Source: Clostridiales bacterium
GTDB taxonomy: Bacteria; Bacillota; Clostridia; Christensenellales; Aristaeellaceae
DNA: 64,000 nucleotides
Direction: 5' to 3'
Assembly: GCA_019419995.1 (NCBI GenBank)
Contig: JAHZHZ010000001.1
Span: 102,626-166,625, forward strand
Positions within the stretch are counted from its first letter, which is position 1. Each line of letters opens with the position of its first letter. Shown here one piece after another: positions 26,959-34,754 of the stretch. The position numbers and the translations under genes are program-made. The notes under the pieces are model-generated. The model saw only the letters and a list, made by a program, of their open reading frames with translations. It searched no databases and was not told the origin of the DNA.

Positions 26959-28536
26959 TCAGTTCTTCTGCGTCTTCATGGCCTTCCTATGCTGAGCCTT
27001 GTCCATCCAAATTGCCCAGACCTGTCCGCTGAGAAGCACGGAAGAATAGGTGCCTGCCAGCATGCCCACGATCAACGGGAAGGCAAATTCGCGGATGGAT
27101 TCCACGCCGAAGATATATAGTGTCACCAGCATAACCAGCGTAGTCAACGAGGTGTTGATGGTGCGGCTGAGCGTGTTGCGCACGGAGACCTCCACAATTT
27201 CCCGACGACTATTCTGACTCCAGCCGGGCATCCTTGAAGTTTCACGGATGCGGTCAAAGATGATAATCGTATTGTTGATGGAATAACCTACGATGGTGAG
27301 TATCGCCGCAATGAACGAGCTGTTCACCTGATACAATCCCCGGAAGAACACCATGAAAGCGCACATTACCAGTACGTCGTGTACCAGGCCGAACAGTGCT
27401 GCCAAACCGGAGAACAGGTCAAAACGTATGGCGATATAGATCAGCATGCATGCAAAGGCAATCAACAATGCCTTCACGGCATTGCTCATCAGGTCACGCC
27501 CGGCAATAGCGCTGACGTGATTGACGTCAATGAAGCTGAAGTTGGGATATTTTGCCTGCATTTCTCGTTCCAGAAGGGTGCGTACACGGGAGGCTTCGTC
27601 ATCAATGGTCAGCACAATGCGCAGATCGGTTCCCTCAGGCTGTGCTTCTTCGGTGGCCTCCAACGTTTCGCCTGAATCCTCTGCAGGGGCTTCGGTGGGT
27701 TCCGCTGAAGCCTCGCCTTCATTTTCCGTCTCCTCGGCATTGGCTGCTTCCGCCTCCTGGGCCTCAGCCTGGGCGTCGTACTTCAGGGCGCTCAGATTCA
27801 GAACGGAATAATTTTCTGCAAGTGCATCTCGCACCGCCTGTTCCACTGCATCTGCATCGTAGTCCTTGCCCACGCTGAACTCAGCAACAAAACCGCCTGC
27901 AAAGCTAGAATCAATATCGCGGTTGATGAGTGTAGCGTTGTCCAATTGACCGTAGTGAGTTTCTTTTGCCTCAGGCAACACAGCAGTGACCGCTGAAGAG
28001 ATTGCCTCTTCCAGACCTTCGCTTTCGTCTACCAAGTTCAAACGGATTTGCAAGTCAGTCAGGCCGTCGGCTTTGATGGAAGACTTATCCAGGTCAAGCA
28101 GACCGGCAGCAGGTTCCGCCTCGGGTTCTTCGACTTCAGCAGTTTCGTCGTTCGGTTCCGCAGTATTTTCCGTATCTACCTGCGCACCTTCTGCGTCAGT
28201 GCTAGGGATATCTTCCGTTTGGGTCTCTGAGACGTCCGCTTCACCGGCATCGACTTGTTCCTGTGCTGCGGCGCGCTCCTGTTGCAGGGCAATGGAAGCT
28301 TCAGAGGGTGCGGCCTTAGTTATCTGACTGTTTTCATATCCTGCGCTGGCAAGGATGGTTTCCACATCTGAAACGTCATAATCTTCGCCTACCGAATAAT
28401 TCAGCAGCGAACCGCCGGTAAAATCAATGCCCAGATTCAAACCCATACCGGCGATCTGAAGAACCAGAGCGACTACGATAATCGCGCCAGAGATGCAAAG
28501 GAAGAGGCGCGTCTTTCCCGTATAAATATTCTTCAT
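26959..28536 (-). CDS. secF: protein-export membrane protein SecF with enlarged extracytoplasmic domain
   Basis: A 525-residue SecF, against about 300 for the family. Helix 1 (residues 11-30) and the FTGGSLL start of the first extracytoplasmic domain are normal, as are the C-terminal five helices (about 352-510) with the SINNTIIIFDRIRE motif that defines SecF. The extra length is all in the extracytoplasmic head: two base-like segments, SVGEDYDVSDVETIL (48-62) and SVGKDYDADAVEQAV (221-235), each followed by a low-complexity acidic stretch (about 85-145 and 253-303, mostly Glu, Ala, Asp, Thr, Pro). It works with SecD and SecYEG using proton motive force. secD ends 16 bases upstream. Confidence 0.93.
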   Translation of the reverse strand: MKNIYTGKTRLFLCISGAIIVVALVLQIAGMGLNLGIDFTGGSLLNYSVGEDYDVSDVETILASAGYENSQITKAAPSEASIALQQERAAAQEQVDAGEADVSETQTEDIPSTDAEGAQVDTENTAEPNDETAEVEEPEAEPAAGLLDLDKSSIKADGLTDLQIRLNLVDESEGLEEAISSAVTAVLPEAKETHYGQLDNATLINRDIDSSFAGGFVAEFSVGKDYDADAVEQAVRDALAENYSVLNLSALKYDAQAEAQEAEAANAEETENEGEASAEPTEAPAEDSGETLEATEEAQPEGTDLRIVLTIDDEASRVRTLLEREMQAKYPNFSFIDVNHVSAIAGRDLMSNAVKALLIAFACMLIYIAIRFDLFSGLAALFGLVHDVLVMCAFMVFFRGLYQVNSSFIAAILTIVGYSINNTIIIFDRIRETSRMPGWSQNSRREIVEVSVRNTLSRTINTSLTTLVMLVTLYIFGVESIREFAFPLIVGMLAGTYSSVLLSGQVWAIWMDKAQHRKAMKTQKN

Positions 28537-28552
28537 ACTCTCTTCCCTCCTC

Positions 28553-29806
28553 TCAGCGCGTGTAGGCGCTGTTTTTGCGGATATCCAGGCGGCAAATCAG
28601 CAACAGCAACCAGCGGGTTACCACCACCGCGGTAAACAGTGACGCCAATACGGAAATCATCAGCGTGGTAGCAAAGCCCTTGATGGTGCCCGTTCCGAAG
28701 ATCAGTAGTACCACTGCGGCGATCAGCGTGGTAATGTTGGAGTCAGCCACCGCTCTGCCGGCGTTTTTGAAGCCGAATTTCACCGCATTGACAGGGGTAC
28801 GTCCGCTCTTAAGCTCTTCACGGAAGCGCTCAAAGATGACTACATTGGCATCCACTGCCATGCCGATACCCAACAGGATGCCTGCGATACCCTGCAGCGT
28901 CAGCTGTACGCCCAAGATTGCCAGGGCATAGAATACAATCAACACGTAAATCATTAGCGCCAGATCTGCTGCTACACCCGGCAGGCGATACATGACCAAC
29001 ATAAACAGCAAAATGATGATCAGGCCGATGATGCCGGCAAGAATGGCTCCGTCAATGGCTTCCACGCCCAGCGTGGCAGAAATGGCCCGGGTCTCTACCT
29101 CTTCAATATCCATGGGCAATGCGCCGGACTGAATCAGCATGGCCAGGTTGTTGGCCCATTCGATGGATTCCTCCGTAGATTCAATAGTGCTGCTGGTGAT
29201 GATGCCTTCACCATTGGGGATAACTTCGTTCACTGAGGGGGCTGAAATCAGTTCGTCATCCAGATAGATGGAAATGGAGCTGCCCAGAAATTCTTGAGTG
29301 GCTTCCTTGAAAGCCTGGGATGCTTCCTTGTTCAGCTTAAAGCTTACGCCCGCCTTGGTTTGCTCCTGATTGGCGAAGACGGCGCTGGCGCTCTCAATCT
29401 CGCTGCCCTCAAAGACTACGTTTCCGTTGGGATCGCGGAATTCCAGATGGGCAGGGGTGCCAATGATTTCGGCCACTTCCTCCGGATCGTCTACATCGGG
29501 AATTTCCACCAAAATCCGATCCGAGCCCTGAATGGACACGTTGGCTTCAGTAAAACCAGCGTTGGTCAGGCGGGTGCGCAGCGCCGAAACCGTGCCCTGC
29601 AGCAGTACATCAAAATTTTCCAACGTCGTGTCAGTGGCAATGTACTCGGTGGACACACCGCCCCGCAGATCCAGGCCCAAACTGATGGCCTCGGACACGG
29701 GTTTAAGAATGTACTTGCCCACCTGCAAGCCATTCAGCGCCAGAAAAGCCACCACCACAATCAGCAATGTGACAATTCCGAGCTTGATTAAACTCCTTGT
29801 CTTCAT
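28553..29806 (-). CDS. secD: protein-export membrane protein SecD
   Basis: A 417-residue SecD of normal clostridial length. Order: helix 1 (about 5-25), the SLGLDLRGGVSTEY head motif, a P1 region with DRILVEIPDVDDPEEVAEIIGTPAHLEFRD, and the C-terminal six-helix RND-type bundle with GIGMAVDANVVIFERFREEL, the D519-equivalent proton-path region, and AVADSNITTLIAAVVL. It assists late steps of Sec translocation. ATG 29806 has AGGGAGGAAA upstream; a longer frame to 29914 crosses the promoter. Confidence 0.95.
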   Translation of the reverse strand: MKTRSLIKLGIVTLLIVVVAFLALNGLQVGKYILKPVSEAISLGLDLRGGVSTEYIATDTTLENFDVLLQGTVSALRTRLTNAGFTEANVSIQGSDRILVEIPDVDDPEEVAEIIGTPAHLEFRDPNGNVVFEGSEIESASAVFANQEQTKAGVSFKLNKEASQAFKEATQEFLGSSISIYLDDELISAPSVNEVIPNGEGIITSSTIESTEESIEWANNLAMLIQSGALPMDIEEVETRAISATLGVEAIDGAILAGIIGLIIILLFMLVMYRLPGVAADLALMIYVLIVFYALAILGVQLTLQGIAGILLGIGMAVDANVVIFERFREELKSGRTPVNAVKFGFKNAGRAVADSNITTLIAAVVLLIFGTGTIKGFATTLMISVLASLFTAVVVTRWLLLLICRLDIRKNSAYTR

Positions 29807-29870
29807 TGAGTTTCCTCCCTGCAATCGACTGACAGCTACAGTCATTTTAGCATATATTATACAAAACCAT

Positions 29871-29899
29871 ATTATACTGTCTTTTAAAAAAAACGTCAA
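29871..29899 (-). promoter_or_regulatory. promoter of secDF
   Basis: Minus-strand TTGACG (29894-29899), 17-base spacer, perfect TATAAT (29871-29876), 65 bases before the secD ATG. Confidence 0.8.
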
Positions 29900-29992
29900 G
29901 GGAATCCATGGCACAAATCAGGGAAAGCTTTTATTCCAGCTTCCATTATGATATACTATAAGGAAGCTTATTCACACGAGGGAGGACTAAAA

Positions 29993-30463
29993 ATGGAAAA
30001 ACGCGCTGCTCTTGCCCATGAAAACTTTAAAAAGGGTTACAGCTGTGCTCAGGCTGTGGCCTGCAGCTTTTCCAAAGAATTGGACATGGAGGAAGCGGAT
30101 GTGGCCCGAATGGTTTCCTGTTTTGGTGCAGGGATGGGTAAAATGCGGGAAGTATGCGGCGCGGTCAGCGGGGCGCTATTTGTCATGGGGGTGCTCAAGG
30201 GCTATGGCGATCCGGCAGCCACCGAAGAAAAGGCGGCGCTATATGCCCGGGTGCAGGACTTTGGCTCGCGCTTTCGCACGGAACATGGTACCCTCATTTG
30301 CCGGGAGCTTTTAAAAAATATTGCTTTGAAAAACGAACATACCAGTGTACCCGACGCACGCAGCGAGGAATATTATCGGGTGCGTCCCTGTGTGCGCTTT
30401 GTGGAGACTTCAGCCCGTATATTGGATGAAATGCTAAACGATCCGATGCTTTGGAAAAAGTGA
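29993..30463 (+). CDS. C_GCAxxG_C_C family protein
   Basis: A 156-residue small protein of the C_GCAxxG_C_C family, named after its cysteine pattern. The pattern is visible as GYSCAQAV (Cys near residue 19), VSCFGAGMGKMREVCGAVSGALFVMG and later C-R-E-L-L and V-R-P-C-V-R cysteines. Members are widespread in anaerobes, probably bind an iron-sulphur cluster or other metal and are often linked to redox or molybdopterin pathways, but the biochemical role is unproven. ATG 29993 has GGGAGGA upstream. A strong terminator follows, so the gene is monocistronic and divergent from secDF. Confidence 0.85.
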   Translation: MEKRAALAHENFKKGYSCAQAVACSFSKELDMEEADVARMVSCFGAGMGKMREVCGAVSGALFVMGVLKGYGDPAATEEKAALYARVQDFGSRFRTEHGTLICRELLKNIALKNEHTSVPDARSEEYYRVRPCVRFVETSARILDEMLNDPMLWKK

Positions 30464-30510
30464 AGATGATTGTAAAACCAGTGTGTAGTTTTAGAGATCT
30501 TCTGCAAAAA

Positions 30511-30546
30511 ACATGATCACCGACTTAGCCGGTGGTCATGTTTTTT
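30511..30546 (+). terminator. Rho-independent terminator
   Basis: A 12-base stem (30511-30522 with 30530-30541, one G-T pair), seven-base loop and a T6 run. Confidence 0.85.
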
Positions 30547-30655
30547 CTGGTGGGAACGGAGTAAATCGTAGCGTTCACAATTTGTTTTCAAAACGGTCAA
30601 TTCGGCTTCAGAAATAACGGGGGAATTCTAAAGTCGGCTTAAGGTTGCACACTTA

Positions 30656-30669
30656 GAATGGGCCCATTC
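30656..30669. promoter_or_regulatory. perfect 14-bp palindrome upstream of the efflux operon
   Basis: GAATGGGCCCATTC is a perfect palindrome 23 bases before the adaptor start codon. It could be an operator, or a short hairpin in the leader. No clear promoter was found in 30547-30655. Confidence 0.4.
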
Positions 30670-30692
30670 CAGAGGAAAGGAAATTTCTGTCA

Positions 30693-31715
30693 ATGAATAA
30701 GGGTCCCAAAGTTCGCAAGACGCGCAGAGGCTGGGCGCGCAAATTGATTTTAACAATGCTAATGGTAGCGGTACTTGCAGGCATTGGCTACTATGCCTAT
30801 GCCGCGTTAAAGCGGGAATATACCATTACGTACGACAGTTATACCGCTACCACTGGCAGTATTTCTAATGCCTTGAGTTTCAGCGGAAACTTAAATCTTA
30901 TCGACAGCGCCAGCTATACGGCGTCATCAGCCACTAGCGTGCGCACAGTATATGTCGTGGCTGGACAGGACGTGCTCAAGGGTGATAAATTGGTGCGGCT
31001 AATGAACGGCGAAACCATTGAAGCGGACTTTGATGGTCGCGTGAACACTGTAAGCGTAGAAGAAGGAGATGAAGTGGTCGCGGGCGATGCGCTGGTGCAG
31101 GTGGCGGATTTCAAGCATATGCAGGTGACTCTTCGGGTGGATGAATATGATATCGGGGATGTGGCCGTTGGCCAGGCGTGCACTGTTACCGCTACGGCTA
31201 CGGAAAAGAGCTATGAATCGGAGATTGCCAGCATTGATTATATCTCTGCTTCTGGAGGGAATGTGGCCTATTATTCTGCCGTGGCTTATGTCGATGTGGA
31301 CGAAGGCGTTTATCCAGGAATGCAGGTAAGTGTGTCTATTCCCCAGGAAGAGGCTGAAAATGTGGTCATTCTTAAGGCGGAAGCCCTGAGTTTTGATCAG
31401 CAGAACAGCGCTTATGTGTGGATGTACAATGAAGCTGGCGAATTGGAACAGGTCAGCGTGGAAGTCGGTGTCAGCAATGGTAATTACGTGGAGATCAAGA
31501 GTGGGCTTTCAGATGGCGACGTGGTCTATGTGGAGAGCCAGCAGGAAGAAAGTTCAGCGGGACTGCTCTCGGGCCTCTTTGGTAGCCAGCAGATGAACGC
31601 GCCTCAGGGCAATATGCAGCGGGGCGGCGGAGCTTCTGGAAATATGCCAGATTTTTCCGGCATGGGTGGCGGCATGGTCGGCGACCGGGCGCAGATGGGC
31701 GGTGGACGCCAGTGA
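30693..31715 (+). CDS. MacA-like periplasmic/extracytoplasmic adaptor (HlyD family)
   Basis: A 340-residue membrane-anchored adaptor of the RND/MacA type. One N-terminal helix (about 18-38) is followed by a barrel-sandwich half motif (SYTASSATSVRTVYVVAGQDVLKGDKLVRL), the second half (ADFDGRVNTVSVEEGDEVVAGDALVQVADF), a beta-barrel (MQVTLRVDEYDIGDVAVGQACTVTATA) and a membrane-proximal domain. The usual long coiled coil between the lipoyl halves is missing, as in many Gram-positive MacA proteins. Residues about 300-340 form a Gly/Met/Gln/Arg-rich tail. It should link the MacB pair encoded next to extracellular partners. GAGGAAAGGAAAT precedes the ATG. Its stop overlaps the ATPase start. Confidence 0.88.
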   Translation: MNKGPKVRKTRRGWARKLILTMLMVAVLAGIGYYAYAALKREYTITYDSYTATTGSISNALSFSGNLNLIDSASYTASSATSVRTVYVVAGQDVLKGDKLVRLMNGETIEADFDGRVNTVSVEEGDEVVAGDALVQVADFKHMQVTLRVDEYDIGDVAVGQACTVTATATEKSYESEIASIDYISASGGNVAYYSAVAYVDVDEGVYPGMQVSVSIPQEEAENVVILKAEALSFDQQNSAYVWMYNEAGELEQVSVEVGVSNGNYVEIKSGLSDGDVVYVESQQEESSAGLLSGLFGSQQMNAPQGNMQRGGGASGNMPDFSGMGGGMVGDRAQMGGGRQ

Positions 31716-32410
31716 GTAGTTCTGCATTTTTTGAAATGCGCAAGATCTGCAAGCGCTATACCATGGGCGATGAGGAAGTGAACGTGCTTACGGATGTGGA
31801 TCTGGATCTGGATCGGGGAGAATTTCTATCCGTATTGGGGCCGTCCGGGAGTGGGAAATCCACTCTGATGAACATCATTGGCTGTCTAGATGTGGCTACT
31901 TCAGGAGAGTACACGCTGCTGGGAGAAGATATGGAGAATTTGTCCGAGCGAGAACTGGCCCACATACGCAGTCGCGAGATTGGATTTATCTTTCAAAATT
32001 CTCAGTTGCTGTCGAGGCTTACCGCCCAGAAGAACGTGGAATTGCCACTGATCTATGCGGGTGTTCCGCCCCGCCAGCGCAGGCAGCGTGCCGAGGAGTT
32101 GTTGGAACGGGTGGGACTATCTGAGCGGAGGCATCACTATCCTAACCAACTTTCCGGGGGTCAACAGCAGCGCGTTGCCATTGCCCGGGCCCTGGTGGGC
32201 AATCCGTCCATACTGCTGGCGGATGAACCTACCGGAGCTCTGGATCAGAAAACGGGGAAACAGGTAATGGGCCTGTTTCGGGAACTCAACGACGAAGGAC
32301 GCACCATTATCATGATCACCCACGACATGAATGTAGCTGCCCAGGCCCGGCGGGTAGTACACATCGTCGACGGCGTGCTGTATAAGGGAGGCGACTGCGC
32401 AGATGCTTAA
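31712..32410 (+). CDS. MacB-type ABC transporter ATP-binding protein
   Basis: A 232-residue LolD/MacB-type ATPase. Walker A GPSGSGKST, Q-loop FIFQNSQLL, signature LSGGQQQRVAIARAL, Walker B ILLADEPTGALDQKTG (the ADEPTGALD form is diagnostic of the MacB/LolD/FtsE group) and switch MITHDMN. It drives a mechanotransmission-type exporter with the FtsX-like permease encoded next. It starts at GTG 31712, overlapping the adaptor stop as GTGA, and its own stop overlaps the permease start by eight bases. Confidence 0.93.
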   Translation: MSSSAFFEMRKICKRYTMGDEEVNVLTDVDLDLDRGEFLSVLGPSGSGKSTLMNIIGCLDVATSGEYTLLGEDMENLSERELAHIRSREIGFIFQNSQLLSRLTAQKNVELPLIYAGVPPRQRRQRAEELLERVGLSERRHHYPNQLSGGQQQRVAIARALVGNPSILLADEPTGALDQKTGKQVMGLFRELNDEGRTIIMITHDMNVAAQARRVVHIVDGVLYKGGDCADA

Positions 32411-33614
32411 ATCCATAGTGGGCGGCTTCGTAATGCTCAAGGAATGCGTGGCTATGTCGTTGAACAACATCTCCAGCAATCGGGTTCGTTCATTTCTGAC
32501 GGTATTAGGTATATTGATCGGTGTGACGGCTGTTATCGCGCTGATCACCACTATTTCTGCCGTATCGGGGTCTTTGTCTTCTTCCTTCAGTTCCATGGGA
32601 GCAGGAACTCTGATGGTGTCCGTTACCGGTAGTGATTTAAAATCCGGCCTGACTACTCAGGATCTAAACGATCTTGCCAAACTGGAGATCGTGGACGGCG
32701 TAAGTCCTAGTGTGGCGCTTTCTGCCCGTGTTTCCAGGGGTGGCAATTATGATACGGGAATCTCCGTTTCCGGCAGCGATGCCTATTATTTTTCCAATAC
32801 GAAAGAGCTGGTTCAGCGTGGGCGGAACCTGAGCGTTGTGGATGAGGATAGCACCACCTTTACCTGCTGGATCAGCCAGGAGATGGTGGAAACCTTCTTC
32901 TACGGTGTTGATCCGGTGGGAGAGAAACTCTATATAGATGGCGTTCCCTTTCTGGTGGCAGGTATACTTTCCGAGGATGGAGATCAGAGCATTTCCAGCA
33001 TGATGGGCGGAGGCAGTGACATTATCATTCCCTATACCACGGCTTTAAAGATGAACAATGCCAATGTGGTCACTTCCTTTACGGTCTATCTGTCCAGCGG
33101 TGTGGATTCTGAACTGGCTGCGCAGGAGATAGAAAGTGAAATGGATGCCATGTTCAGCTATGAGGAAGATTGCTTTACCGTAACTACCATGTCCGGCATC
33201 GAGGATACCATGGAAGAAATGTTGAACATGATGACTTATTTACTGGCGGGCATTGCTTCTATTGCGCTGTTGGTGGGTGGTATCGGCATTATGAATATGA
33301 TGCTCACTTCTGTTACGGAGCGTACCACTGAAATCGGATTGAAAAAGGCGCTGGGGGCACTGCCCTGGCAGATACAGGCCCAGTTTTTGATTGAATCCTT
33401 TTTGCTGTCTATGATCGGTGGCATCGCAGGCGTAATTCTTGGCCTGGGCTTGTCCTTTGCCCTCTGCCAATTGATGGGAACGCAGTTTGCCATATCCATG
33501 GGGGCCATTGTACTGGGCGCGGGCTTTTCCGCTGCCGTAGGTATTGTTTTCGGATGGGCGCCAGCCCGAAAAGCCAGTCGTCTCAATCCTATCGACGCTC
33601 TGAGATCTGTCTGA
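32403..33614 (+). CDS. MacB-type ABC transporter permease
   Basis: A 403-residue four-helix permease: helix 1 (about 33-55, after NNISSNRVRSFLTVLGILIGVTAVIAL), a large extracytoplasmic MacB_PCD domain (about 60-280) and the FtsX domain with three helices (about 280-403, with ASIALLVGGIGIMNMMLTSVTERTTEIGLKKALGA, the classic MacB signature). With the ATPase and adaptor it should export a peptide, lipopeptide, antibiotic or lipid-linked molecule; the substrate is unknown. ATG 32403 after GGGAGGCGA; ATG 32433 is an alternative. Confidence 0.92.
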   Translation: MLKSIVGGFVMLKECVAMSLNNISSNRVRSFLTVLGILIGVTAVIALITTISAVSGSLSSSFSSMGAGTLMVSVTGSDLKSGLTTQDLNDLAKLEIVDGVSPSVALSARVSRGGNYDTGISVSGSDAYYFSNTKELVQRGRNLSVVDEDSTTFTCWISQEMVETFFYGVDPVGEKLYIDGVPFLVAGILSEDGDQSISSMMGGGSDIIIPYTTALKMNNANVVTSFTVYLSSGVDSELAAQEIESEMDAMFSYEEDCFTVTTMSGIEDTMEEMLNMMTYLLAGIASIALLVGGIGIMNMMLTSVTERTTEIGLKKALGALPWQIQAQFLIESFLLSMIGGIAGVILGLGLSFALCQLMGTQFAISMGAIVLGAGFSAAVGIVFGWAPARKASRLNPIDALRSV

Positions 33615-33632
33615 ATTAAGGAGGAATTGTGC

Positions 33633-34754
33633 ATGAAAAGAACTCCAAAAACCCTGCTGGCCAGTGCGGCAGCCTGCGTATTGCTGTTCCAGGCGGCTTT
33701 GGCCGATACTCTCTCCTTTAATGGAACTGTCGTATCCAGCAAAACACATGAAATCTATGCGCCCATTGGCGGTACGGTGGAATCTGTAGAAGTGACTTTA
33801 GGCGAAGTGGTGGAAGAGGGGGATGTGATTGCCACGCTGAGCACCCAGAAGGTTTATGCCAGCCAGTCTGGAACCGTGACGGGAATTTTTGGCGAACCGG
33901 GAGACAGCGCGGAAAACGTGGCGGAACGCTATGGCGCGGTGATGTACATTGAAGGGGAAAGCGTATACACCATAGCTGCCAGCACGGAAGAAGCCTATAA
34001 TGCCACAGCTAACAAATTTGTTCATGTGGGGGAGGAAGTGAATCTGAAATGCTATTCTGACGGCAGTCACACGGGTACCGGCGTCATTACATCGATTGAG
34101 GGAACTGATTATACGGTGGAAGTACAGTCCGGCGAGTTTCTGGTGGGGGAGACCGTAAGCGTATTTCGCGGAGAAACTTCTTCTTCTAACCGCATTGGCA
34201 GGGGAGAACTGACGCGCACCAGTCCTACAGCCGTCACCGGTGAAGGCGGTATTGTCTCCATCGCCGTAGAAGATGGCCAGTGGGTGGAGCGGGGAGAACT
34301 GCTCTTTGAGACGCTGAGTGGAAGCTTTGATGGCCTGTACATGAGCGGCAATCAGATTTTGGCGGATGCTTCCGGGGTTGTGGCCCAGATCAATGTCCAG
34401 CAGGGTTCGACACTGGAAAAAGGCAACGTGACTGCAGCACTCTACTGCCCTGATGCCATGGCGATTGAAGCGCAGGTAAGTGAAGCCAACCTGGGTATGA
34501 TTCACGTTGGCGATGCGGTAAACATTGAATTGATCTGGAATGAGGATGAAGAGGTGGAGTACGATGGTACCGTTTCCATGATTTCAGCATTGGCTACTGA
34601 AAACGAGGCTGGAGAAAATGAAACGGGTGAGGTCTATTACTCCGTATGGATAGATTTCATTCCTGATGAAAATACTCGCTACGGCATGACGGCTATCGTT
34701 TCTACACAAGAGAAAGCCGCAGCGGAGGCGCAGGAGGAGCAAGGTGGTGAATAA
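33633..34754 (+). CDS. secreted barrel-sandwich (HlyD/biotinyl-lipoyl-like) protein 1
   Basis: A 373-residue secreted protein with signal peptide (residues 1-24, ending AALA before DTLSF). It contains repeated barrel-sandwich half motifs: EIYAPIGGTVESVEVTLGEVVEEGDVIATL, KVYASQSGTVTGIFGEPGD, GGIVSIAVEDGQWVERGELLFE and ADASGVVAQINVQQGSTLEKGNVTAAL, then a beta-barrel-like MAIEAQVSEANLGMIHVGDAVNIEL. No transmembrane anchor after the signal peptide. It resembles an adaptor without its membrane helix and coiled coil and is a paralogue of the protein at 36222. AAGGAGGAA supports ATG 33633. Role inferred: an accessory component of the MacAB-like exporter. Confidence 0.78.
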   Translation: MKRTPKTLLASAAACVLLFQAALADTLSFNGTVVSSKTHEIYAPIGGTVESVEVTLGEVVEEGDVIATLSTQKVYASQSGTVTGIFGEPGDSAENVAERYGAVMYIEGESVYTIAASTEEAYNATANKFVHVGEEVNLKCYSDGSHTGTGVITSIEGTDYTVEVQSGEFLVGETVSVFRGETSSSNRIGRGELTRTSPTAVTGEGGIVSIAVEDGQWVERGELLFETLSGSFDGLYMSGNQILADASGVVAQINVQQGSTLEKGNVTAALYCPDAMAIEAQVSEANLGMIHVGDAVNIELIWNEDEEVEYDGTVSMISALATENEAGENETGEVYYSVWIDFIPDENTRYGMTAIVSTQEKAAAEAQEEQGGE

